A stretch of 64,000 nucleotides of DNA. Source: Sulfitobacter sp. SK011 (GTDB taxonomy: Bacteria > Pseudomonadota > Alphaproteobacteria > Rhodobacterales > Rhodobacteraceae). Of this stretch, positions 26,221 to 34,120 are shown one piece after another. Position numbers and translations under genes: made by a program. Each line of letters begins with the position of its first letter. Position 1 is the first letter of the stretch. The notes under the pieces are model-generated. The model was not told where the DNA came from. It was given only the letters and a program-made list of their open reading frames with translations, and did no database searches. Location of the stretch: the NCBI RefSeq assembly GCF_003352065.1, contig NZ_CP025803.1, forward strand, positions 3,141,574 to 3,205,573. Reading direction: 5' to 3'.

Positions 26221-27288
26221 GTGGCTGTCACCCGCGACGCCGTCACCGCCATCCTTCAATCCATTGATGATCCGTTAAGCGGAACCTCTCTCGCTGAGGC
26301 AGGGATCATCAAGGCACTGACCGTCGATGACGGAAAGATACGCTTTGTCATGGAGGTCAGCGGTGCCCATGCCGAGACCTACACAAAAATCAAAGACGAT
26401 ATTGAGGCGCGCATAAACGCGCTGGACGGTGTGGAGGCCGTTTCGATCGTGATGACGGCGCACAGTACCAAGTCTGCCCCGCCGGATTTGAAACCCTCGC
26501 GCAGTGCAGCACCCGCTGGCCCGGAAAAAGTACCGGGTGTCGACCGGATCATCGCGGTGGCGTCCGGCAAGGGCGGTGTCGGAAAATCGACTGTCGCCTC
26601 CAACCTTGCCTGCGCTCTGGCCGCCGAGGGGCGGCGCGTCGGTCTGCTTGACGCCGATGTCTATGGTCCGTCCCAACCCAGAATGCTGGGTGTGTCGGGA
26701 CGGCCCGCTTCGCCAGATGGCAAAACCATCCTGCCGATGCGCAACTTTGGCGTCACGATGATGTCCCTTGGCCTGATGACAAATGACGATCAGGCGGTTG
26801 TCTGGCGTGGCCCGATGCTGATGGGCGCGTTGCAGCAGATGCTGGGTCAGGTGCAATGGGGCGCGCTGGACGTGCTGATTGTGGACCTGCCGCCCGGCAC
26901 TGGTGATGTGCAGATGACGCTGGCGCAAAAGGCGCAGCTTGATGGTGCGATCATCGTCTCGACCCCTCAGGACATCGCCTTGCTTGATGCACGCAAGGGC
27001 ATTGATATGTTCAACCAGTTGGGCACGCCGATCATTGGCATGATCGAAAACATGTCGACGCACATCTGTTCGGCCTGCGGGCACGAAGAACATCTGTTTG
27101 GTCATGGTGGTGTCGCTGCCGAGGCTGCGAAACTGGACGTGCCGTTGCTTGCTGAAATCCCGCTCCATCTGGACATCCGACTTGCCTCGGATGGCGGTGC
27201 ACCCATTGTTGTGTCCAAGCCTGACAGTCCACAAGCGCAGGCTTTTCGCACCATCGCAAAGGGCCTGATCGCCAAGGGTCACGCATGA
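26221..27288 (+). CDS. Mrp/ApbC-type P-loop Fe-S cluster carrier
   Basis: A 355-residue protein with an N-terminal DUF59-like domain (residues 1-85) and a Mrp/NBP35 ATPase domain. The P-loop is VASGKGGVGKST, followed by DADVYGPSQP, LIVDLPPGTGDV and the Fe-S ligand motif HICSACGH. These proteins carry and insert [4Fe-4S] clusters. Its place among FDH genes suggests that it serves the Fe-S-rich formate dehydrogenase. The GTG at 26221, one base after the DUF6494 stop, gives the normal N-terminus. A TTG at 26203 is in frame but inside the upstream gene. Confidence 0.92.
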   Translation: MAVTRDAVTAILQSIDDPLSGTSLAEAGIIKALTVDDGKIRFVMEVSGAHAETYTKIKDDIEARINALDGVEAVSIVMTAHSTKSAPPDLKPSRSAAPAGPEKVPGVDRIIAVASGKGGVGKSTVASNLACALAAEGRRVGLLDADVYGPSQPRMLGVSGRPASPDGKTILPMRNFGVTMMSLGLMTNDDQAVVWRGPMLMGALQQMLGQVQWGALDVLIVDLPPGTGDVQMTLAQKAQLDGAIIVSTPQDIALLDARKGIDMFNQLGTPIIGMIENMSTHICSACGHEEHLFGHGGVAAEAAKLDVPLLAEIPLHLDIRLASDGGAPIVVSKPDSPQAQAFRTIAKGLIAKGHA

Positions 27289-27986
27289 ACGAACCCAGCT
27301 TTCCACCGCTGTTCAAGGGTCAATCAGCGGCAGGCGGTGATCCTTTTACACTTGCCTGCGCGGCCGCAGAGGTCGGCTGCGATGCCGGTCTGGTGGTTTA
27401 CGATCTCGCACATGACACCCTGCGCGCCGCGATTGTTTTTGCCCCGGATGCGGTCCTGTCAGAGGCTGTGGCGATCCTGCCGATCTGCGGTGTTGGTTTC
27501 CAGAATGCACTGGGAGCATTGGCCCCGCCAGAAGTCGCGGTGCATCTGGGCTGGGACGGCTCATTATACGTCAACGGCGGGCGTTGTGGCCATTTGCGAA
27601 TGGCAGCGGGAGACACGGTCGAAGACATCCCCAACTGGATGGTGATCGGCCTGACGCTTTCGCTCTGGCCAGACAGCGATGAAACCGGTCTCACACCTGA
27701 CGTCACCGCCCTTTTTGCCGAAGGGTGTGCAGAGGTGGATGCAACAGACCTGCTTGAGGCCTGGGTGCGCCACACCCTTATTGGGATCAACACCTGGACC
27801 GACACAGGCATGGCATCGCTGCACCGCGAATGGGCCGGGCTTGCGCATGGGCTAAAGGGTTCCATGACTGTCGCCGGACAGTCAGGCACGTACGTAGGAC
27901 TGGATGAAACACTGGGACTTCTCTTGAAGATCGACGACAATACCGTTCTAATCCCGCTCACCGCAAATCTAACGAGGCCCACATGA
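27285..27986 (+). CDS. Biotin/lipoate-ligase-like protein (DUF4444 type)
   Basis: A 233-residue protein with the weak fold pattern of the BPL/LplA/LipB superfamily (VHLGWDGSLYVNGGRCG, then NWMVIGLTLSLW) and a C-terminal beta domain (LKGSMTVAGQSGTYVGLDE) like DUF4444. The catalytic Lys and the GRGR loop of true biotin ligases are not evident. It overlaps the mrp gene by four bases and DUF6505 by four. Whether it modifies a protein or only binds one is unknown. Its fixed company with formate dehydrogenase maturation genes is the best clue. Confidence 0.78.
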   Translation: MNEPSFPPLFKGQSAAGGDPFTLACAAAEVGCDAGLVVYDLAHDTLRAAIVFAPDAVLSEAVAILPICGVGFQNALGALAPPEVAVHLGWDGSLYVNGGRCGHLRMAAGDTVEDIPNWMVIGLTLSLWPDSDETGLTPDVTALFAEGCAEVDATDLLEAWVRHTLIGINTWTDTGMASLHREWAGLAHGLKGSMTVAGQSGTYVGLDETLGLLLKIDDNTVLIPLTANLTRPT

Positions 27987-28477
27987 AACTCGCCCGTGCC
28001 ATCCATTTTGACGAAAGCGACACGCGCGTTTTTCACAACCCCGCACGCACCGGGGAATGGTGCATTTCGGGCGGATTTGAATTTTCAAACTGGGGAGAAG
28101 CCGATTTGGTCGGCAAGGCACGACAGGCTTTTGCAAACGGCTGGATGGGGTGCGAAACCTTCGGGCGGGTCAGTTTTGTCGCCGTCACACAGATCGAGCC
28201 ACAAGAGCGGGACACACTCGCGACGCTGCTCGCCCATCACTTCGTTGATATCTATGGCGCGCCATCTGTGGAGGCCGCCCTTGATGTGGCCCGCGAAGAG
28301 ATAGATCAGATGGTTGAGCTTTGCGCAGATCATGCCCCCAACACCCTTTTGACCGTTGCCAGAGAATTGACACCAGCAGGCGTGAAAGAAGCCTACCGTG
28401 TCATTGAGGCGCAGGAAGCCGATATCAATCAATTTGCGGTGCACGGATCGCTTGATGAAGAACCCCATCACCATTGA
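27983..28477 (+). CDS. DUF6505 protein
   Basis: A 164-residue soluble protein. KLARAIHFDESDTRVFHNPA at the start and WCISGGFEFSNWGEADLVGKARQAF, then GCETFGRVSFVAV, match DUF6505. A helical C-terminal half ends in a His-rich tail (DEEPHHH). It is the last of the plus-strand maturation genes and overlaps its upstream neighbour by ATGA. The His tail could bind metal, which is inference only. Convergent with tupC, with 75 bases between and no strong terminator. Confidence 0.82.
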   Translation: MKLARAIHFDESDTRVFHNPARTGEWCISGGFEFSNWGEADLVGKARQAFANGWMGCETFGRVSFVAVTQIEPQERDTLATLLAHHFVDIYGAPSVEAALDVAREEIDQMVELCADHAPNTLLTVARELTPAGVKEAYRVIEAQEADINQFAVHGSLDEEPHHH

Positions 28478-28552
28478 GTGTTCATTCACGGCGTTAAATA
28501 GCCAAAGACCGCGTGTCGCGCTGATACCAGAATGACACCCAATTCGCCGCAC

Positions 28553-29257
28553 TTATGTGACGATATCACCTCTGAGGAAGGCGGCCAAAGCGTCCGTTTT
28601 CGGGTCCGCAAAGGCCTGCGCCGCGGCACCGGTTTCGTGTATTTTACCATCGAGCATAAAGATCAGATCATCGGCAAGCCTGCGCGCCTGTCCCATATCA
28701 TGGGTCGACATCACCAGTCGCGTGCCGGCCGCAGCGGCCTCTTGCAAAAGCACCTCAATGTCGCGCGTCGCGTATCCATCCAGATTGGCACAAGGCTCAT
28801 CAAGAAACAGGACTTCAGGCTTGCAGACCAGCGCCCGGGCAATCGCGAGTTTCTGCCGCTCGCCCCCTGACAGCCGCCGCGCCGGCGTATCCCTGAGCGG
28901 GTAGAGATTGATCCGGGCAAGCCAGTGGTCCACTTCTGCACGGATGGCCGCCTTGGACAATTTTGCCAACCGCAGGGGATAGACAAGGTTTTCTGCAACG
29001 GAGCGACGCATCACAATCGGAGATTGGAAAACAAAGGCATGTTTCGCCGGGTCGTTTTGCGCCCATGTCACCTCACCGGCGTTGATCCGGTCGATCCCAT
29101 GCATCACGCGCAACAACGTGGTTTTACCAGACCCGTTTGGGCCAACAATTATGGTCGGCCCTTGCGGGTTCAGGGTCAGGTCAACAGGGCCTATGACCCT
29201 CCTGCCCTGCCGTCTGACGACAACCTGTTTCAGCTCCAGGGGGAACAGCACGGTCAC
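28553..29257 (-). CDS. tupC: TupC, tungstate ABC transporter ATPase
   Basis: A 234-residue ABC ATPase with Walker A VGPNGSGKTT at 38-47, signature RLSGGERQKLA, Walker B VLFLDEPCANLD and switch His in STHDMGQ. Length and neighbours match TupC. It powers import of tungstate from the periplasm. Its ATG overlaps the end of tupB by four bases. Molybdate (ModC) ATPases usually have an extra C-terminal MOP domain, which is absent here. tupA is missing from its usual place before tupB. Confidence 0.88.
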   Translation of the reverse strand: MTVLFPLELKQVVVRRQGRRVIGPVDLTLNPQGPTIIVGPNGSGKTTLLRVMHGIDRINAGEVTWAQNDPAKHAFVFQSPIVMRRSVAENLVYPLRLAKLSKAAIRAEVDHWLARINLYPLRDTPARRLSGGERQKLAIARALVCKPEVLFLDEPCANLDGYATRDIEVLLQEAAAAGTRLVMSTHDMGQARRLADDLIFMLDGKIHETGAAAQAFADPKTDALAAFLRGDIVT

Positions 29258-29958
29258 CAGCGCCCCTCCCGTTCGGTTTGCGACAAGGTGTGTATCGTGA
29301 TGTTCACCACAATCGCGATCCCAATCAGCACAAAGCCCAAACCCAGAGCCAGCGCAAAGTCGCCTTTGCCAGTTTCCAAGGCAATTGCAGTGGTCAGAAC
29401 GCGGGTCGCGTGGTCAATGTTGCCGCCCACAATCATTATCGCCCCGACTTCGCCGATCGCGCGTCCAAACCCGGCCAGTGCAGCAGTCAACAGATTGCGG
29501 CGACCGTCCCGCACAAGCGTAAAGATCCGCTGACGCTTTGATGTATTCAGGGAAATCAGCAGATCGTGATATTCGGCCCAAAGCTCGCGCATCGACTGGT
29601 GCGCGATGGAGGCGATGACCGGTGTGATGATGATAACCTGTGCAATGATCATTGCCGTGGGTGTGAAAAGCAGGTTCAGAACACCAAAAGGTCCGGCGCG
29701 CGACAAAAGGATATAGACCACAAGCCCGACCACAACGGGCGGCAGCCCCATCAACGCGTTGATCATGGAAATGACCAGACGGCGGAAGCGAAAGCGTTGC
29801 AGCGCAAGGTAGGTCCCAAGCGGAATTGCAATGACCGAGGCGATCACCAAAGCGGTCAGCGTCACGCGCAGAGATCTGAGGCTGATCTCCCAAAGCTCGG
29901 CGTCGAACGTGACAACCAGCCAGAACGCTGCCTTCAGGCCTTCCCATATCTCGAACAT
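29254..29958 (-). CDS. tupB: TupB, tungstate ABC transporter permease
   Basis: A 234-residue permease with five hydrophobic spans. The family segments SLRVTLTALVIASVIAIPLG and MGLPPVVVGLVVYILLSRAG are near the front, and the EAA-type loop AALAGFGRAIGEVGAIMIVGG is near the end. The frame is open to 30030, but the ATG at 29958 (MFEIWEGL) with AAGG ahead gives the normal length. With TupC it forms the membrane part of a tungstate importer. No binding-protein gene is upstream; the next minus-strand gene is marR. Confidence 0.88.
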   Translation of the reverse strand: MFEIWEGLKAAFWLVVTFDAELWEISLRSLRVTLTALVIASVIAIPLGTYLALQRFRFRRLVISMINALMGLPPVVVGLVVYILLSRAGPFGVLNLLFTPTAMIIAQVIIITPVIASIAHQSMRELWAEYHDLLISLNTSKRQRIFTLVRDGRRNLLTAALAGFGRAIGEVGAIMIVGGNIDHATRVLTTAIALETGKGDFALALGLGFVLIGIAIVVNITIHTLSQTEREGRW

Positions 29959-30100
29959 GCAGCCTTGAAACCCGTGCCAATTATCAGAAAACAGAACGTC
30001 CAGCTTTCCTGCCCGGAAAACAAGTGGCAATCGGTTGAAGTATGACCACTATGCAGTGTGAGCGGACCCAAACTCTCGTGAAACATCTGCGATTTTTAAC

Positions 30101-30124
30101 GTGATGCGGCGCAAGCGGCATCAC
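30101..30124 (-). terminator. GNRA-loop hairpin between marR and tupB
   Basis: A stem of seven pairs (GTGATGC against GCATCAC), one mismatch, then two more pairs closing a four-base loop. It lies 18 bases beyond the marR stop and 143 bases before tupB, both on the minus strand. There is no T run after it on that strand, so it could be a weak or Rho-dependent terminator separating marR from tupBC. Confidence 0.45.
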
Positions 30125-30141
30125 CTGCACCGCCCCAACGG

Positions 30142-30579
30142 TCAGTGCTGATCGCGCAGTGTTCTTGTCATCAAATTTAAGAAGATGGCTTTTTCTTCTT
30201 CAGTCAAACCTTGCAGGATCTCCGCTTGCAGTGCACCCACAATGGGCCTAAGCGCGGCAAGAAGCGCCGCGCCATCTGACGACAACCAAAGCCTGAAAGC
30301 GCGCCGATCGGTTTCGTCTGGGACCCGCCGGATCAGGTTTTTCTGCTCCAGCCGTCTAACCACGCCACCAATCGTTGCACGATCATATTTGATGCGTTTG
30401 GCCAAACTGGCCTGATCCAGACCGGGGAAATTTTTCAAAGTGTCCATCGCGGCGAATTGCACCGATGTCACGTCATGCCCTGCCTGTTTGATACGGTCCT
30501 GAAAGACCGAGGTAGACTGTTGATTAAGCCTTCGGATGAGGTGGCCGGGCATCTCAGTAAGAGCAATATCATCGGTCAT
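30142..30579 (-). CDS. MarR-family repressor of the adjacent hydroxybenzoate gene
   Basis: A 145-residue winged-helix protein. FAAMDTLKNFPGLDQASLAKRI leads into the recognition helix region YDRATIGGVVRRLEQKNLIRR, and the wing carries DRRAFRLWLSSDG. MarR proteins usually repress divergent aromatic-catabolism genes until an aromatic acid binds. It is divergent from the 3-hydroxybenzoate monooxygenase-like gene, with 101 bases between them that contain two related AT-rich motifs. The ATG at 30579 is the only sensible start. Confidence 0.9.
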   Translation of the reverse strand: MTDDIALTEMPGHLIRRLNQQSTSVFQDRIKQAGHDVTSVQFAAMDTLKNFPGLDQASLAKRIKYDRATIGGVVRRLEQKNLIRRVPDETDRRAFRLWLSSDGAALLAALRPIVGALQAEILQGLTEEEKAIFLNLMTRTLRDQH

Positions 30580-30594
30580 TCAATCGGTCCGCGA

Positions 30595-30660
30595 ATAAGT
30601 AAGTATACATATCATATTGACAGTCGGCTCAGGCGTCCAGTAATTAGTATGTGTACTTAT
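30595..30660. promoter_or_regulatory. Probable MarR operators and promoter for the monooxygenase gene
   Basis: Two related motifs lie 50 bases apart: ATAAGTAAGTATACATAT at 30595-30612 and TAGTATGTGTACTTAT at 30645-30660, the second with AGTA/TACT arms. Read on opposite strands, both contain ATAAGTA followed by ACAT. Between them is TTGACA (30617-30622), with TAATTA about 18 bases further on as a possible -10. The second motif would cover the transcription start. This layout fits repression by the divergent MarR. Confidence 0.5.
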
Positions 30661-30680
30661 CAAATAGTGGACACTGCCGG

Positions 30681-32561
30681 ATGCAATACCATTTGAATGG
30701 CTTTCGAACCGGTGATCCATCGGTCTCACCTCAGACAAGACGCGCCGCATCGTCCCAAGGCACCGTAGATGTGCTGATCGTTGGCTGTGGCCCGGCTGGC
30801 CTGACATTGGCAGCACAGCTTGCCGCTTTTCCTGAAATTTCCACCCGCATCACCGAACGCAAATCCGGTCCGCTGGACGTGGGGCAGGCTGACGGCATTG
30901 CCTGCCGGTCCATCGAGATGTTCCAGGCTTTCGGGTTTGCCGAAAGGGTGCTGAAAGAAGCGTATTGGGTAAACGAAGTGGCGTTCTGGCGGCAAGATCA
31001 GGACGGCACCAGCCTGCACCGTGCCGACCGCATTCAGGATGTCGAAGACGACCTCTCGGAAATGCCGCATGTCATCCTAAATCAGGCACGGGTACATGAC
31101 TTCTATCTGGACATCATGCGGCAATCTCCGCACCGGTTGGAGCCTGACTACAACCGGGAACTGGTTGCATTAGCGACAACCGACGACACAGAGTATCCGG
31201 TCTGCGCAACATTCAACTGCCTTGATGCAGAGGGCAGGACCGAAACCATCCGCGCGCGTTACGTCGTGGGATGCGATGGTGCCCGCAGTGCTGTCCGCAA
31301 ATCATTGGGTCAGGTGTTAAAGGGCGAAGCCGCGCGTCAGCTTTGGGGGGTGATGGATGTACTTGCGGTTACAGACTTTCCCGATATTCGTCTGAAATCC
31401 GCCATTCAGTCTGTGGATCACGGCAGCATTCTGATCATCCCGCGCGAAGGCGGCTATATGGTGCGGATGTACATCGAGCTTGATGAATTGCACGGTGATG
31501 AACGCGCCGCAGATCGCAACGTTTCGCCGCAGATGCTGATCTCCAAGGCCCGCGATATCCTCTCACCCTATTCGCTTGATGTGAAAGAGGTTGCTTGGTG
31601 GTCGGCCTATGAGATCGGACAACGGGTGTGTGACGCTTTTGATGATGTGCCCGATACAGAAAGACACCATCGCGCGCCCCGCATTTTTATCGCCGGGGAC
31701 GCCTGCCACACCCATAGCCCGAAGGCTGGACAGGGCATGAACGTCTCTATGGCCGATACGTTCAATCTGGGCTGGAAACTGGCCGCTGTTCTGCGTTTTC
31801 AGGCCGTACCGGGACTGTTGCACACGTATACGCAAGAGCGGCAGGTCAAAGCCAAGGAATTAGTTGATTTCGACCGTGATATGGCCCGGCTGTTCAGCGC
31901 AAAGCCAAAAACCGCCGCAGAGGCCGAACAATTCCAGACGTATTTCAAGAAACACGGGCGGTATACCGCCGGGGTCGAGACGCGCTATGAACCCTCATTG
32001 ATCACCCGAACGGATCGGCATCAGCCCCTCGCCTCAGGCCTGAAAGTAGGAACGAGGTTTCATTCCGCCCCGGCGATCCGACTGGGCGACGGCAAACCCA
32101 TGCATCTTGGTCACGTCCTCAAGGCAGACGGCAGATGGCGGTTGATCGCATTTGCTGCGTCGGATGATGTTGGACAGCCCGGCGGCGACATCGCAAATCT
32201 ATGCAGCTATCTGGCTGAGGACCCCGCCAGCCCTGTCTTGCGATATACCGCCAGGGGTGCCGATATCGACAGCGTCATAGACCTGCGCGCGGTGTTTCAG
32301 CCGCACCATCATGACATCGCGCTTGAAACGCTGCCAAAGCTGCTCTTGCCGAACAAAGGCCAGTACGGATTGGTTGATTATGAAAAGGTCTTTTGCCCGG
32401 CTTCTAAACCGAGCCCCGACATATTTGACCATCGCGGCATTGATCGGCTGCGTGGTGCCCTGATCATCCTGCGCCCCGATCAATTTGTGGCATCTGTTCA
32501 ACCTTTGACGGATTTAGACGGCATCGCAGAATTCTTTGACGGGTTTATGATGACTCGGTGA
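30681..32561 (+). CDS. mobA: FAD-dependent 3-hydroxybenzoate 4-monooxygenase-like enzyme
   Basis: A 626-residue flavin monooxygenase of the phenol hydroxylase type. The FAD fold motif VLIVGCGPAGLTLAAQLA comes near residue 30, GCDGARSAVRKSLG in the middle, and the second FAD motif FIAGDACHTHSPKAGQGMN later. A C-terminal thioredoxin-like domain follows from about residue 430. MQYHLNGFRTGDPSV at the start is very like MobA, which converts 3-hydroxybenzoate to protocatechuate with NADPH and O2. The ATG at 30681 avoids running into the operator; a GTG at 30651 is in frame. The substrate assignment is by resemblance. Confidence 0.85.
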   Translation: MQYHLNGFRTGDPSVSPQTRRAASSQGTVDVLIVGCGPAGLTLAAQLAAFPEISTRITERKSGPLDVGQADGIACRSIEMFQAFGFAERVLKEAYWVNEVAFWRQDQDGTSLHRADRIQDVEDDLSEMPHVILNQARVHDFYLDIMRQSPHRLEPDYNRELVALATTDDTEYPVCATFNCLDAEGRTETIRARYVVGCDGARSAVRKSLGQVLKGEAARQLWGVMDVLAVTDFPDIRLKSAIQSVDHGSILIIPREGGYMVRMYIELDELHGDERAADRNVSPQMLISKARDILSPYSLDVKEVAWWSAYEIGQRVCDAFDDVPDTERHHRAPRIFIAGDACHTHSPKAGQGMNVSMADTFNLGWKLAAVLRFQAVPGLLHTYTQERQVKAKELVDFDRDMARLFSAKPKTAAEAEQFQTYFKKHGRYTAGVETRYEPSLITRTDRHQPLASGLKVGTRFHSAPAIRLGDGKPMHLGHVLKADGRWRLIAFAASDDVGQPGGDIANLCSYLAEDPASPVLRYTARGADIDSVIDLRAVFQPHHHDIALETLPKLLLPNKGQYGLVDYEKVFCPASKPSPDIFDHRGIDRLRGALIILRPDQFVASVQPLTDLDGIAEFFDGFMMTR

Positions 32562-32640
32562 ACTTTCTCGGATGAAAATAGCAGTTTTCACCGCCGACTA
32601 AAGGGCCTGATATGTTTGCATCCAAATGCCGCCACTTAAG

Positions 32641-33846
32641 TCAGGCAAACTTGGGTTTTTGGCTTTCTTGAATGGGCATGTGGATGATCGCGGCAAGAAT
32701 CCCGAACACGACGGCAGCCCACCACATCGGCGTGTAACTTTGGTAGATATCAAAAATGCGTCCACCCAGCCATGCACCGGTAAAGCTGCCCACCTGATGG
32801 CTAAAGAAAACCAAGCCCGCCAACGTTGAAAGATATGTGAGCCCTTGCGTCTGGGCGACCAATCCCATCGTAAACGGAACTGTCGACAGCCACAGCAACC
32901 CCATGACAGCAGAGAAGACATAGATGGTGGTCGGCGACGCTGGAGTCAGAATAAAAACAACGATCACAATGGCCCGCGACAGATAGATGCCGGCCAACAT
33001 GTTCTTTTTGGAATGATTTTGCCCACTCCACCCGGCCAAAAGCGACCCGGCTATGTTGAAAAGCCCGATCAGGGCAAGCGACCAGCCGCCCACAAGGATC
33101 GGTAAGCCCAGGTCCGCAATATACGCAGGCAGATGCGTGCCAATGAACGCCACATGAAATCCACAGACGAAAAAGCCAAAGAACAGACACAAATAGCTTC
33201 GGTCTTGGAACGCAGTTTTGATTGCACTTCCGAATGCGCCAACACCCTGCGACGACGCTGTCGGCATGGACACACGAGACACAAAGATCAGAAACGGCAG
33301 AATGGCAAGAAAACTGAGGCTGATGAGAATAATGGTCTGCTGCCAGCCAAAATAGTCGATCATCGCAGAGGTGGCTGGCGCTGCCGCGAACATCCCCAGA
33401 GACGCGGCAGCCGTCCCAAGCCCCATGACAAAGCTGCGCTGCCTCGCCGTCACGACCTTGCTTAATGCGGCGATCACCACCGGGAACGAACATGCGCCAG
33501 TGCCCATTCCGACAATGACGCCAGAAAATACAAATACCTGTGGAATCATGACTGATCCTCTGAGGTAAAAGCCAAGCGCCGCACATATCGCCCCAAATGC
33601 CAGAACGCGCGCAGTGCCGTATCTGTCCGCAGCCATGCCTGCAAAAGGTTGCGTAATGCCCCAGGCCAACGCCTGAATCGCGACGGACAGCGAAAAGACC
33701 TCCCTGCCCCATCCCAGTTCGGCTGACATCGGCCGCAGGAAAACCCCGAAGGTCGCGGAAAACCCAAAACCAAGGAATGCAATCATACAGCCAGCAAATA
33801 TGGCGGCATTCAGCGTGGATTTGGAAAACTCAGTTGTCTCGTCCAT
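32641..33846 (-). CDS. MFS transporter, 12 spans
   Basis: A 401-residue major facilitator protein with about 12 hydrophobic spans. The motif GMAADRYGTARVL after span two and a central loop with charged residues before span seven are typical. The family resembles the monocarboxylate/oxalate-formate type carriers (GFGFSATFGVFLRPMSAELGW). It converges on the monooxygenase gene, 79 bases apart, and could import its aromatic substrate. No direct evidence fixes the substrate. Confidence 0.88.
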   Translation of the reverse strand: MDETTEFSKSTLNAAIFAGCMIAFLGFGFSATFGVFLRPMSAELGWGREVFSLSVAIQALAWGITQPFAGMAADRYGTARVLAFGAICAALGFYLRGSVMIPQVFVFSGVIVGMGTGACSFPVVIAALSKVVTARQRSFVMGLGTAAASLGMFAAAPATSAMIDYFGWQQTIILISLSFLAILPFLIFVSRVSMPTASSQGVGAFGSAIKTAFQDRSYLCLFFGFFVCGFHVAFIGTHLPAYIADLGLPILVGGWSLALIGLFNIAGSLLAGWSGQNHSKKNMLAGIYLSRAIVIVVFILTPASPTTIYVFSAVMGLLWLSTVPFTMGLVAQTQGLTYLSTLAGLVFFSHQVGSFTGAWLGGRIFDIYQSYTPMWWAAVVFGILAAIIHMPIQESQKPKFA

Positions 33847-33946
33847 TAGACCTTAATCCACATTAGAAATGGCAATGATGGATCATTGGGCAGCATGCAG
33901 TTGATAGCAAGTGCGGATGTGAAAACCCTTCGACGAGATCAGGACA

Positions 33947-34090
33947 ATGTCGGACGGCCAACGCACTTTGCGGCTCTACGTCCACGTTTTCTGGGGCCTG
34001 CAGTATTATCTGGGCGACATGGCTGCGGTTCAGGGCGGCATGTCACCTGATGCTTTGGGTCTCTATCGGCCCAAGATAAGGTGGGGGTGA
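33947..34090 (+). CDS. Possible 47-residue ORF in the MFS/PLP-lyase gap
   Basis: An ATG at 33947 opens 47 codons to TGA. The product has an aromatic-rich centre (RLYVHVFWGLQYYLGDMAA) and no recognisable family. AGGA is only two bases before the ATG, which is too close for a good ribosome-binding site. Another frame of the same stretch is also open. This could be a real small gene, a decayed fragment, or chance. The rest of this 274-base gap shows nothing else. Confidence 0.2.
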   Translation: MSDGQRTLRLYVHVFWGLQYYLGDMAAVQGGMSPDALGLYRPKIRWG

Positions 34091-34120
34091 CCCTATTGCC
34101 GCGAAATCCCGCCTTAGCGC

